Source: Cellulomonas composti (GTDB taxonomy: Bacteria; Actinomycetota; Actinomycetes; Actinomycetales; Cellulomonadaceae). From it: 64,000 bases of DNA. Location of the stretch: positions 1 to 64,000 of the forward strand of contig NZ_BJWG01000006.1 of the NCBI RefSeq assembly GCF_007990245.1. The letters run 5' to 3'. Every line of letters begins with the position of its first letter. The stretch's first letter is position 1. Below are positions 1 through 7,657 of this stretch, in pieces. A model generated the notes under the pieces. That model searched no databases. It saw only the letters and a program-made list of their open reading frames with translations, and was not told where the DNA came from. The position numbers and the translations under genes are program-made.

Positions 1-46
1 GGTCGCCCGCCGTCGCGGGGAACGTGCTGCTCAGCCTCTCGTCGGC

Positions 47-1840
47 TCAGCTCTTCTCGGCCAGCAGCGCCCGCAGCTCGCGGCGCTCGCGCTGCTTCTC
101 CGGGTTCGGCAGCGGGACCGCGGCGATCAGGCGCTGCGTGTACGGGTCCTGCGGGTTGCGCAGGATCGCGTCGCGCGTGCCCTGCTCGACGATCCGGCCG
201 CGCTGCATCACGACGATCCGGTCCGCCAGCAGGTCGACGACCGCCAGGTCGTGCGTGACGAACAGGCACGCGAACTTCAGCCGCTCCTGGAGCTCCTGGA
301 GCAGCTCGAGGACGTGCGCCTGCACCGAGACGTCGAGCGCCGAGGTGGGCTCGTCGGCCACCAGCAGCTCGGGCGAGAGCGCGAGCGCCCGGGCGATGCC
401 CACACGCTGCTTCTGCCCGCCCGAGAGCTCGTGCGGGTACCGGTTGCGGTACTCGCGCGGCAGCTCGACCTGGTCCAGCAGCTCCTCGATGCGGCGCTGC
501 AGCTCGGCGCCCTTGGCGATCTTGGCCAGGAACAGCGGCTCACCGATCGACTCACCGATCGGCAGTCGCGGGTTCAGGCTCGAGGACGGGTCCTGGAACA
601 CCATGCCGACCTTGCGGCGCAGGCGGGCCACGACCTTGCGGTCCGCCGACGACACGTCGATGTCCCCGACCGTGAGCTTGCCCTCCGCGACGGGCAGGAG
701 CCCGACGGCGGCCCGTCCGATCGTCGTCTTGCCCGAGCCGGACTCGCCGACGAGGCCCACGACCTCGCCCGGCCGCACGACGAGGTTGGCACCCTCGACC
801 GCGCGGAACGCCGGGATCCGGCCCTGCTTGGGGTACTCGATCGCGACGTCCACCAGTTCGAGGATCGGCGCGATCGCGTCGTGCGCCGCGGCGCGTTCGA
901 CGCGCCGGGCGTCGTCGAGGCGGCGGGCGTTCTCCTCCTCGCGGCGCTTGAGCTCCTCGGGCGACACGTCCAGGACGAGGTCCTCGGCACCCGTCGCGCT
1001 CGCCAGCGCGGCCGTCAGGTCGATCTCCGAACCGCCGAGGTGCGGCACCGCGGCCAGCAGCTCCTGCGTGTACTGGTGCTGCGGGTTCGAGAAGATCTGC
1101 TCGGACGTGCCCATCTCGACGATGAGCCCGCGGCGCATGACCGCGATCCGGTCGGCGAGGTCGGCCACCACGCCCATGTCGTGCGTGATGAGGATGACGG
1201 CGGAGTCGAGCTGGTCACGCAGGTTGCGCATGAGGTCGAGGATCTCGGCCTGGACCGTGACGTCGAGCGCGGTCGTCGGCTCGTCCGCGATCAGCAGCGC
1301 CGGGTCGCACGAGAGCGACTGCGCGATCATCGCGCGCTGGCGCTGACCGCCCGAGAGCTGGTGCGGGTAGGACCGGAACGCCTTCTCCGGGTCCGGCAGC
1401 TCGACCATGGACAACAGCTCCAGGGCCCGCTCCTTGGCCTGCGCCGGCGAGATCGCGTTGTGCAGGCGCAGCGTCTCGATGATCTGCGACCCGACCGTGT
1501 AGGCCGGGTTCAGCGCCGTCATCGGCTCCTGGAAGATCATCGCCACGTCGTTGCCGCGGATGCGGCGCATGGTCTTTCCGCCGAGCTCGCGCAGCTCCTG
1601 GCCACGCAGCTTGATCGACCCGGAGATCCGCGCGTTGCGCGGCAGCAGGTCGAGGATCGCCATCGAGCTCACCGACTTGCCCGAACCGGACTCGCCGACG
1701 ATCGCGAGGACCTCGCCCGCTGCGACCTGGTAGTTCAGCCTGATGGCGGCAGGGACCCACTTGCGGTCCACCGCGAAGTCGACCGACAGGTCCGTGACCT
1801 CGAGCACCGGCTCGCGGGTCGTCGTCTCCGGCGTGGTCAT
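47..1840 (-). CDS. Oligopeptide-type ABC importer, fused two-domain ATPase (DppD-DppF)
   Basis: This 597-residue cytoplasmic protein carries two complete ABC ATPase domains of the Dpp/Opp family in one chain. Domain 1 has Walker A GESGSGKS at 49-56, signature LSGGQ at 162-166 and Walker B ending ADEP near 185. Domain 2 has GESGSGKT at 365-372, LSGGQ at 472-476 and ADEP near 495. A charged linker (about 295-320) joins them. It should power import by the permeases at 2532-5182 with the lipoprotein at 5452. The start is ATG with AGGAG upstream. Oddly, it is separated from the permease genes by an oppositely oriented gene. The family transports peptides, nickel or, in some lineages, oligosaccharides; the substrate cannot be read from the ATPase. 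Confidence 0.93.
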   Translation of the reverse strand: MTTPETTTREPVLEVTDLSVDFAVDRKWVPAAIRLNYQVAAGEVLAIVGESGSGKSVSSMAILDLLPRNARISGSIKLRGQELRELGGKTMRRIRGNDVAMIFQEPMTALNPAYTVGSQIIETLRLHNAISPAQAKERALELLSMVELPDPEKAFRSYPHQLSGGQRQRAMIAQSLSCDPALLIADEPTTALDVTVQAEILDLMRNLRDQLDSAVILITHDMGVVADLADRIAVMRRGLIVEMGTSEQIFSNPQHQYTQELLAAVPHLGGSEIDLTAALASATGAEDLVLDVSPEELKRREEENARRLDDARRVERAAAHDAIAPILELVDVAIEYPKQGRIPAFRAVEGANLVVRPGEVVGLVGESGSGKTTIGRAAVGLLPVAEGKLTVGDIDVSSADRKVVARLRRKVGMVFQDPSSSLNPRLPIGESIGEPLFLAKIAKGAELQRRIEELLDQVELPREYRNRYPHELSGGQKQRVGIARALALSPELLVADEPTSALDVSVQAHVLELLQELQERLKFACLFVTHDLAVVDLLADRIVVMQRGRIVEQGTRDAILRNPQDPYTQRLIAAVPLPNPEKQRERRELRALLAEKS

Positions 1841-1866
1841 GAGTGTGCTCCTGGGATCATGTTCTC

Positions 1867-2490
1867 GTGCCGACGGACGACGAGACCTGGACGTACCGAC
1901 CCCGCAGCGCGGTGCCGATCACGATCGGTGGCTGGCTGGTGGTCGCGGGCTTCACCGCGGCGCAGGCCTACGGCGGGGGCGTCGCCGCGCTCGGCCGCGC
2001 ACTGCCGCTCGCCCTCGCGGCGTGCCTCACCCTCTGGCTGGTGTTCTACCGGCCCACGGTCGCGCTCGACGAGGCGGGCGTGCACGTGGTGAACCCGTTC
2101 ACGACCAGCGACATCCCGTGGGCCGCGCTCGTCGAGATCCGCACGCGCTACGCATGCACGTTCGTGACACCGCACCGGGTGGTCGAGGCCTTCGCGGCGC
2201 CCGGCCCGGGCCGGCACGTCGCGGGCCGCGCATCGGTCGTCGACCTGCGTGCCGTGCGGGACAGCGCCTTCGACGGCATGCGGTCCGTGAGCATCGGCGA
2301 GATCGGCAGCTCGTCGTCCGCGATCGTGGCGACCGAGACCCGCCGCCGCTGGGAGCACCTCGTCGAGTCGGGCGAGCTCGAGCTCGGCGTCGCGGACGAG
2401 ATGCCCGTCGCGCACGGGCTCGAGCTGGCGGCGATCGCCGCGGTCGTCGCGCTCGGCTCCCTCGGCATCGTGCTCCTGCTGCTCACCTGA
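1867..2490 (+). CDS. PH-domain-like membrane protein, function unknown
   Basis: Predicted 207-residue membrane protein. Two hydrophobic segments lie near the N-terminus (about 17-36 and 43-60), then a soluble beta-rich domain of about 100 residues resembling bacterial PH-like domains (sequence VALDEAGVHVVNPF and following), and one C-terminal hydrophobic segment. A GTG at 1867 is chosen because the more upstream GTG at 1843 lies only 2 bp from the divergent ATPase start; neither has a strong ribosome site. The gene faces its ATPase neighbour head to head (26 bp) and the permease tail to tail (41 bp). It sits inside an otherwise minus-strand importer operon. The family assignment is by general resemblance. 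Confidence 0.7.
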   Translation: MPTDDETWTYRPRSAVPITIGGWLVVAGFTAAQAYGGGVAALGRALPLALAACLTLWLVFYRPTVALDEAGVHVVNPFTTSDIPWAALVEIRTRYACTFVTPHRVVEAFAAPGPGRHVAGRASVVDLRAVRDSAFDGMRSVSIGEIGSSSSAIVATETRRRWEHLVESGELELGVADEMPVAHGLELAAIAAVVALGSLGIVLLLLT

Positions 2491-2494
2491 GCCG

Positions 2495-2509
2495 CGAGCG
2501 CACCGCTCG
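2495..2509. terminator. Short hairpin between converging genes
   Basis: CGAGCG and CGCTCG form a perfect 6-bp stem with a 3-base loop between the converging ends of the PH-domain gene and the permease gene. There is no T-tract. It is a weak terminator candidate. Confidence 0.35.
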
Positions 2510-2531
2510 ACGCTCGGAGTCGACCCGGTCC

Positions 2532-3656
2532 TCACCGGTGCTCCTCGTTCGGGGTCTCGCCCAGCGGGCCGCCGGGTGCGTCGTCCTCCCAGCCGCTGCG
2601 GACCGCGCCCGGAGAGACGACCGCCGCGGCCAGCAGGGCACCTTCGACGTCGTCGTGCGGCGTCTCCGACATCCGGCGCAGGCGGATCTTGCGCTGGCGC
2701 GGGTCGAACGCGTCACGCAGGCCGTCGCCGACGAAGTTGATGCACAGGCAGATGAGGACGATGAACAGGCCCGGCCACCAGAACAGCCACGGCCGCGTCG
2801 AGAACGCCGCCTGGTTCTGGCTGATCAGCAGGCCGAGCGAGGTGTCCGGCGCCTTCACGCCCATGCCGAGGTAGGACAGCGACGTCTCCAGCAGGATCGC
2901 CGACGACATCAGCAGCGTGGTGTTCACGGTGATGACGCCGACCGCGTTCGGCAGGATGTGCTTGAAGATGATCCGCCGGTCCGAGGCGCCCGCGAGGCGC
3001 GCCGCGTCGACGAACTCGCGCTCGCGCAGGCTGAGGAAGTCGCCGCGCACGAGGCGCGCCATCCCGGTCCAGGTCGTCAGGCCGAGCAGGAACCCGAGCA
3101 CGAGGATGCCGCTGTTCGTGTTGTACCCGATCACCGCGCCGATGAGCAGCACGGGGATGATGATGACCATGTCCGTGAGGCGCATGAGCACCGTCTCGAC
3201 CCCGCCGCGGAAGTAGCCGGACAGCGAGCCGAACACGACGCCGACGACCGCGGAGATGATGCCGACGGTCAGCGTGATGAGCAGCGAGATCTGCGTGCCG
3301 CGCATCGTCATCGCGAAGTAGTCGCGTCCGACCGTGTCCTGGCCGAACGGGTGCTCACCCGCGGACAGCGGGAACAGGCTCAGCGTCGGCTTGCCGCCGT
3401 TCTGCAGCGGGGGCGTGTCGAGCCAGGAGTACTTCCACCAGCCGTGCCACGGCCCGATGCCCACGGACGTGACCGCGAGCAGCACGACGCAGCCGAGCAC
3501 GACGAGCGAGACGATCGCGCCGGTGTGGCCGAGGAAGCGCTTGCGGACGAGCGCGGCCTGGCTCTTGCCCTTGAGGTCGGCGGCGACCTCGAGGGAGTCC
3601 AGCTCGTCGGTCAACCGCTGCCGCGTCTGGATGGTGTCGTTCGGCTGGTCGCTCAT
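2532..3656 (-). CDS. Oligopeptide-type ABC importer permease (DppC/OppC)
   Basis: This 374-residue inner-membrane permease belongs to the DppC group of the binding-protein-dependent transport family. It has an N-terminal OppC-type segment with the first membrane helix near residues 42-62, a periplasmic region containing HPFGQDTVGRD, then about five more helices. The EAA loop (REFVDAARLAGASDRRIIFKHILPN) is in the expected place for docking to the ATPase. The C-terminus is an acidic tail of about 50 residues, longer than usual. The ATG at 3656 overlaps the stop of the DppB-like gene by 4 bp (ATGA), indicating translational coupling. Upstream in-frame sequence belongs to the other permease in another frame, so it is not part of this protein. 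Confidence 0.93.
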   Translation of the reverse strand: MSDQPNDTIQTRQRLTDELDSLEVAADLKGKSQAALVRKRFLGHTGAIVSLVVLGCVVLLAVTSVGIGPWHGWWKYSWLDTPPLQNGGKPTLSLFPLSAGEHPFGQDTVGRDYFAMTMRGTQISLLITLTVGIISAVVGVVFGSLSGYFRGGVETVLMRLTDMVIIIPVLLIGAVIGYNTNSGILVLGFLLGLTTWTGMARLVRGDFLSLREREFVDAARLAGASDRRIIFKHILPNAVGVITVNTTLLMSSAILLETSLSYLGMGVKAPDTSLGLLISQNQAAFSTRPWLFWWPGLFIVLICLCINFVGDGLRDAFDPRQRKIRLRRMSETPHDDVEGALLAAAVVSPGAVRSGWEDDAPGGPLGETPNEEHR

Positions 3657-5182
3657 GCCTTCACCCTCACGCGCGGGTCGAGTGCGGAGTACGTCAGGTC
3701 CGCGATGAGGTTGAACGTCACGGCGGTGATGCCGACCACGAGGAACACGCCCATCACGGGGTTCGGGTCCTGGTGGGACAGCCCCTGGATGAACAGCTGA
3801 CCCATGCCCTTGAACGAGAACACGTTCTCGGTGATGACGGCACCTCCGAGCAGGCCGCCGATGTCGAACGCGACGATCGTCGCGATCGGGATCAGCGCGT
3901 TGCGGAACGCGTGCCGCACGACGACCGTGCGCTCGGGCAGGCCCTTCGCGCGCGCGGTGCGGACGTAGTCCTGGCCCATCACCTCGAGCATCGACGCCCG
4001 CGAGTAGCGGGTGTACGACGCGAGCGAGATGAGGATGAGCGCCATCGTCGGGAGCAGCAGGTGCGCGTACTTGTCGATGCCCGTGATCCACAGGTCGCCG
4101 TCGAGGCCCGGCGTCTCGGAGCCGATCGTCGCGATCGGGCGGCCGCGCGTCGCCTTGAAGTACTCCGGCCAGGACTGCATGAACCGGTCGAGCAGCACGA
4201 GCCCGGCGACGAGGAACGACGTCAGCGCTGCGATCTTCATCGACTGGCCGCGGTCGTAGCCGCCCATCAGCCAGCCGACGAGGAGGCCCGCGCCGATCGC
4301 CGCGAGCCCGAGCAGCACGATGAGCCAGAACCCGGCGTCGTCGAGCTGCGGCACGAGCACGAGCTCCATCACCACCGCGAGCGCCACCATGATGAATGCC
4401 GAGTACAGCGCCTTGCGGTTGCGCAGCCCCGCGAGCAGCGCGGTCGCGCCCATCGCGATCCCGGCGCCGGTCACCGCGATCACGGCGGGACCCAGGCCCG
4501 GGTAGCTGAACCACTGCGACCAGCCGAGGTACCAGATGATGCCGGCCGTCACGACGGTGGCTGTGGCGAACACGACGAGTCGGCGGCGCATCGTCCCGCC
4601 GAGCAGGAGCGCCCAGATGAGGCCGGCGACGATGCCGATCCCCAGGGCTACCCCGACGCTCACGGTCGGATCGGCGAGGAAGTCGTTGAACCGGATCGCG
4701 CCGAACTGCTTGAGCAGGACGGCGACCCAGAAGACCGGCAGCGAGAAGAACAGGAACGTCATGAACGTGACGGAGTAGTCGAGCGCGGAGTACTGCCGCA
4801 GCGCGGTGACGATGCCGATCGTGATGCCGATGACGATCGCGAGGATCGTCGCGGAGGCGACGAGCTGCAGCGTGGAAGGGATCGCCGCAGAGAGCGCGTC
4901 GGTGACCTCCTGGCCCTGCAGCGTCTTGCCGAGGTCGCACTTGCCGGGGATCACGCACTTGAGCGCGCCGCCGAGCCACATGAAGTAGCGGACCGGAGCC
5001 GGCACGTCGAGGTTGAGCAGGTTGATGCGCGCCTGCATCAGCTGCTCCTTGTTCGGCCTGTTCGACTCGCGGTACTCCTGCAGCGGGTCGCCGGAGATGG
5101 CGACGAGCTGGTAGACGAGGAACGACGCACCGAGCAGGACCAGCAGCGACACGCCCAGGCGTCGCAGGACGAAGGAAGCCAT
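3653..5182 (-). CDS. Oligopeptide-type ABC importer permease (DppB/OppB) with extra membrane segments
   Basis: This 509-residue inner-membrane permease is far longer than the usual 310-340 of DppB proteins. Residues 1-160 (helix 1, periplasmic loop, helices 2-3) and 365-509 (EAA loop EVMGQDYVRTARAKG at 400-414 and final helices) match the family. Residues about 172-336 form an insertion predicted to hold six further helices (about 172-195, 201-221, 229-252, 258-279, 284-306, 316-334). The start MASF at 5182 is preferred to an upstream ATG because GCGAGAG lies in front of it and family N-termini begin there. It is coupled to the DppC-like gene by a 4-bp overlap. It transports the ligand delivered by the lipoprotein at 5452. 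Confidence 0.9.
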   Translation of the reverse strand: MASFVLRRLGVSLLVLLGASFLVYQLVAISGDPLQEYRESNRPNKEQLMQARINLLNLDVPAPVRYFMWLGGALKCVIPGKCDLGKTLQGQEVTDALSAAIPSTLQLVASATILAIVIGITIGIVTALRQYSALDYSVTFMTFLFFSLPVFWVAVLLKQFGAIRFNDFLADPTVSVGVALGIGIVAGLIWALLLGGTMRRRLVVFATATVVTAGIIWYLGWSQWFSYPGLGPAVIAVTGAGIAMGATALLAGLRNRKALYSAFIMVALAVVMELVLVPQLDDAGFWLIVLLGLAAIGAGLLVGWLMGGYDRGQSMKIAALTSFLVAGLVLLDRFMQSWPEYFKATRGRPIATIGSETPGLDGDLWITGIDKYAHLLLPTMALILISLASYTRYSRASMLEVMGQDYVRTARAKGLPERTVVVRHAFRNALIPIATIVAFDIGGLLGGAVITENVFSFKGMGQLFIQGLSHQDPNPVMGVFLVVGITAVTFNLIADLTYSALDPRVRVKA

Positions 5183-5388
5183 GAACTCTCGCTTCTCGCA
5201 TGAAGACCGCACGTCGGGGTGCGACGCCTGCGGTCTCGGCAGCGTCCCCGGAGGGACGCGGGGTGGTCAGGAACGCCGCACGTGGTGCGCGCGACGCGTC
5301 GGGCGGTCGAGGTCGGGATCGCCGACCTCGATAGGCACAGGACTCTAGCGCCGACGCGGAAGCGGGCAGCGTCGGAGCCGGACGCGAC

Positions 5389-5422
5389 GGTGCCGGGACC
5401 CGAGGGTTCGGGTCCCGGCACC
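5389..5422 (-). promoter_or_regulatory. Perfect 15-bp stem-loop inside the importer operon
   Basis: Two 15-base arms (5389-5403 and 5408-5422) pair perfectly around a 4-base loop. It lies between the binding-protein gene and the permease genes, with no T-run after it. Such hairpins often act as partial terminators or 3' mRNA stabilisers that let the binding protein be made in excess. The remaining 200 bases up to the permease show no other clear signal. Confidence 0.7.
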
Positions 5423-5451
5423 GTCGTCACCATGCCGGGGAGCTCAGGGGA

Positions 5452-7287
5452 TCAGCCGTCGTTGACGGTCCAGTCCCACACGTTCCACCAGACACCCGAC
5501 TGGCTCGGGTTGTAGTCCGCGATGCCACCGACACGGTCGCTGACCGCGTCGACGCCGACCGACTGGAACAGCGGCAGGCCGTAGGCGTCCGCGAACAGCA
5601 GCGGGTCGATCTGCTTCTGCAGGTTGACCTGCTCGTCGGGGTCGAGCGTCTTGACCAGCGTGTTGGCCAGCTCGTCGACCTGGGCGTTCGCGAAGCCGTT
5701 GTAGTTGCCACCGCCGGTGCTGCCGAAGATCTGCGGCACGCCGGAGACACCCACACCGGAGTTGATCCAGCCGAACACGACCGCGTCGTACGAGCCGTCG
5801 GAGAGGCGGCTGCCCCACTCGGCGTCACCCTGGTCGTCGACCTTGAAGCCGGCCGCGGTGGCCTGCGCCGCGATCAGCGTGTAGGCGTTCACGCGGTTCG
5901 GGTTGTTGACGTTGTACAGGAAGCGCACCGTCGGGTTCGGCACGCCGGCCTCGGCGAGCAGAGCCTTGGCACCCTCGATGTCCGGCTCGCCCGGGAACTG
6001 GTCCGACCCGTTGTTCGCGACCGAGTCGGCGTACGCCGCCTGGGCCGGGACGAACAGCTGCGAGTTCAGGATCGAGGCGTCCGCCTTCTGCGGGATGATG
6101 ATCGCGTCGAGGATCGCCTGGCGCGGGATGACCTTGAGGAACGCCTGGCGCACCTTGAGGGCCTTGGCCTCGTCGCCACCGTACGTCGCCGGGTCGAACG
6201 GGCCGCCGTTGTTGAACGTCAGGTCGACGTGGTCGTAGGCGAGCTGGTCACCCTTGTGCACCGTGACACCGCTGAGGGCGTCGAGCGCGGTGAGCGTGTC
6301 GGCCGAGGACTGGGGCGAGATGACGTCGACCTCACCGTTCTGCAGCGCCTGCACGGCCGCCGTGGCGTCCGGGATGGTGCGCATCACGATGGAGTCGAGC
6401 TTCGCCGTGAGGTCGCCCGCGTACTTCTCGTTCGGGACGAGCGTGACCGACTGGTTCTCGACGACGTCCGAGATGATGTACGGGCCCGAGGACAGGTACA
6501 GCGACGGGTCCGACGGCAGGATCGTGGAGTCGAAGCCCGTGTTCCAGAAGTCGGCGACCTTCTGCAGGTCCGGGTCCGCCGCGGTGGCGGTCGGCGCGGT
6601 GTCGGCGAGCTTGGTGAACAGGTCGATCAGCGCCTGGCCGTCCGCGAGGCCGGCGCCCTTGGCGACGACGTGCGCGGGGACCTCGGCGGCCAGGGCGTAC
6701 TCCCAGTCGGCCGCCGGCGAGGAGTACGTGACCGTCATCGAGCGGCCGTCGTCGCCGAACTCCGGGAAGTCCGTGAGCCCCAGCGTGCCCGTGTCGCCCG
6801 CGTAGTCGAAGTACGAGACGGAGCCGTCGGTCGAGTTGTAGTGACCCGAGTCGACCGCCCACGACAGGAGCAGGTCGTCCTCGTCGACGGGCTCGCCGTC
6901 GGACCAGACGACGCCCTCGTTGATCGTGTACTTGACCGTCAGCGGGTCCTCGGAGACGACCTCGTACGTGCCGAAGGACTCGTCCTTGGCCACGCCCGGG
7001 TTGCCGGCCGCGAAGCTGGAGCCGTCGACGTAGTTGAACCACGCACGCGTCGGGTACTGGGTGACCTTCGCGTTGATGTCGACGTTGCCGTTGCTCGTGT
7101 TCGAGTTGAACGAGAAGAACTGGTTCGTCTCAGCAACCGTGAGGGTGCCGCCCGTGGCGGCCTCCGTGGGCTCGGCCGTGGGAGCGGTCGTCTCGTCGGA
7201 GTCCTCCGGTGCGTTCGAGCACGCGGTGAGGATGAGTGCGGCGGACGCGACGAACGCGACACCGGCAATGGATCGCCTGATCTTCAA
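5452..7287 (-). CDS. Family 5 ABC substrate-binding lipoprotein (peptide/oligosaccharide type)
   Basis: This 611-residue extracytoplasmic lipoprotein captures the ligand for the importer encoded downstream. The N-terminus is a lipoprotein signal (MKIRR, hydrophobic stretch, LTAC with the lipidated Cys at 23) followed by a threonine/glutamate/alanine-rich linker (about 25-48). The rest is a bilobal solute-binding family 5 fold, including the typical GEPVDEDDLLLSW and NEGVVWSDG region. The start codon is TTG at 7287, with a strong AGGAGG four bases upstream and no better ATG. It is the first gene of the operon and shares its 370-bp upstream region with a beta-glucosidase. That placement makes a glycan ligand possible, but peptides are the family norm. 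Confidence 0.9.
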   Translation of the reverse strand: MKIRRSIAGVAFVASAALILTACSNAPEDSDETTAPTAEPTEAATGGTLTVAETNQFFSFNSNTSNGNVDINAKVTQYPTRAWFNYVDGSSFAAGNPGVAKDESFGTYEVVSEDPLTVKYTINEGVVWSDGEPVDEDDLLLSWAVDSGHYNSTDGSVSYFDYAGDTGTLGLTDFPEFGDDGRSMTVTYSSPAADWEYALAAEVPAHVVAKGAGLADGQALIDLFTKLADTAPTATAADPDLQKVADFWNTGFDSTILPSDPSLYLSSGPYIISDVVENQSVTLVPNEKYAGDLTAKLDSIVMRTIPDATAAVQALQNGEVDVISPQSSADTLTALDALSGVTVHKGDQLAYDHVDLTFNNGGPFDPATYGGDEAKALKVRQAFLKVIPRQAILDAIIIPQKADASILNSQLFVPAQAAYADSVANNGSDQFPGEPDIEGAKALLAEAGVPNPTVRFLYNVNNPNRVNAYTLIAAQATAAGFKVDDQGDAEWGSRLSDGSYDAVVFGWINSGVGVSGVPQIFGSTGGGNYNGFANAQVDELANTLVKTLDPDEQVNLQKQIDPLLFADAYGLPLFQSVGVDAVSDRVGGIADYNPSQSGVWWNVWDWTVNDG

Positions 7288-7437
7288 TGTTCCTCCTGGG
7301 AAGGTGGTGGACCGTCGTCCGCCCCGTCCTGAGGACGGCGCAAGCAGACGGACCCGCCAGGGTTTGGAGCAACGCTAGTCAAGCAGAAGACGACAAATCG
7401 GACAGGTGGTGCCACGGACGGCGATCGTTACGTGATT

Positions 7438-7457
7438 GATACTGACTGGTACGTATC
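7438..7457. promoter_or_regulatory. Operator-like palindrome 1 (TetR-type geometry)
   Basis: GATAC and GTATC form an inverted repeat spaced by 10 bases, with the inner sequence TACTGACTGGTACGTA. It shares TACTGACT-x-GTA-x-GTA with a second site 147 bp away (7584-7607). The geometry resembles TetR-family operators. No TetR gene is present in the window. Confidence 0.5.
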
Positions 7458-7478
7458 GGATCCTGAGAAATCAGCTTG

Positions 7479-7496
7479 GCGGATTGCCATATCCGC
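7479..7496. promoter_or_regulatory. Perfect 6-6-6 palindrome in the shared upstream region
   Basis: GCGGAT - TGCCAT - ATCCGC is a perfect inverted repeat with a 6-base spacer, between the two operator-like sites in the divergent region. It may be a second regulator's site. It does not match the CebR-type cellulose-utilisation operator (TGGGAGCGCTCCCA). Confidence 0.35.
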
Positions 7497-7583
7497 AGGC
7501 CAGAGGCGGCGCCGCGCGACCACCTCCTTGTCGGGAAGCGCCGGTCGCCACGGGTCGCAACGATTCGTGTCCGTTACCTGGAG

Positions 7584-7607
7584 GACTTACTGACTCGTAA
7601 GTAAGTC
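7584..7607. promoter_or_regulatory. Operator-like palindrome 2, close to the beta-glucosidase start
   Basis: GACTTAC and GTAAGTC are perfect inverted arms spaced by 10 bases, about 50 bp upstream of the glycosidase start. The centre TACTGACTCGTAAGTA matches the palindrome at 7438-7457 in 13 of 16 core positions. Repression by one factor of both the importer and the enzyme is an attractive inference. Confidence 0.5.
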
Positions 7608-7657
7608 TGTGGCACCATGGTCCCCGAACGCCGCCGTTCGCCTGAGAGGACTTCTCC

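Noticed and set aside
251-2092. Long plus-strand open frame opposite the fused ATPase
   Set aside because: It is an antisense shadow: Arg/Asp/Val/Leu-rich composition typical of the complementary strand of a high-GC gene, and no domain.
2532-5201. An 889-residue fusion of the two importer permeases
   Set aside because: The N-terminal half is another frame of the DppB-like gene; ATGA overlap at 3653-3656 marks two separate genes.
7288-7657. CebR-type cellulose-utilisation operator in the importer-glycosidase region
   Set aside because: The TGGGAGCGCTCCCA palindrome or a close variant is not found there; the palindromes present have a different core.
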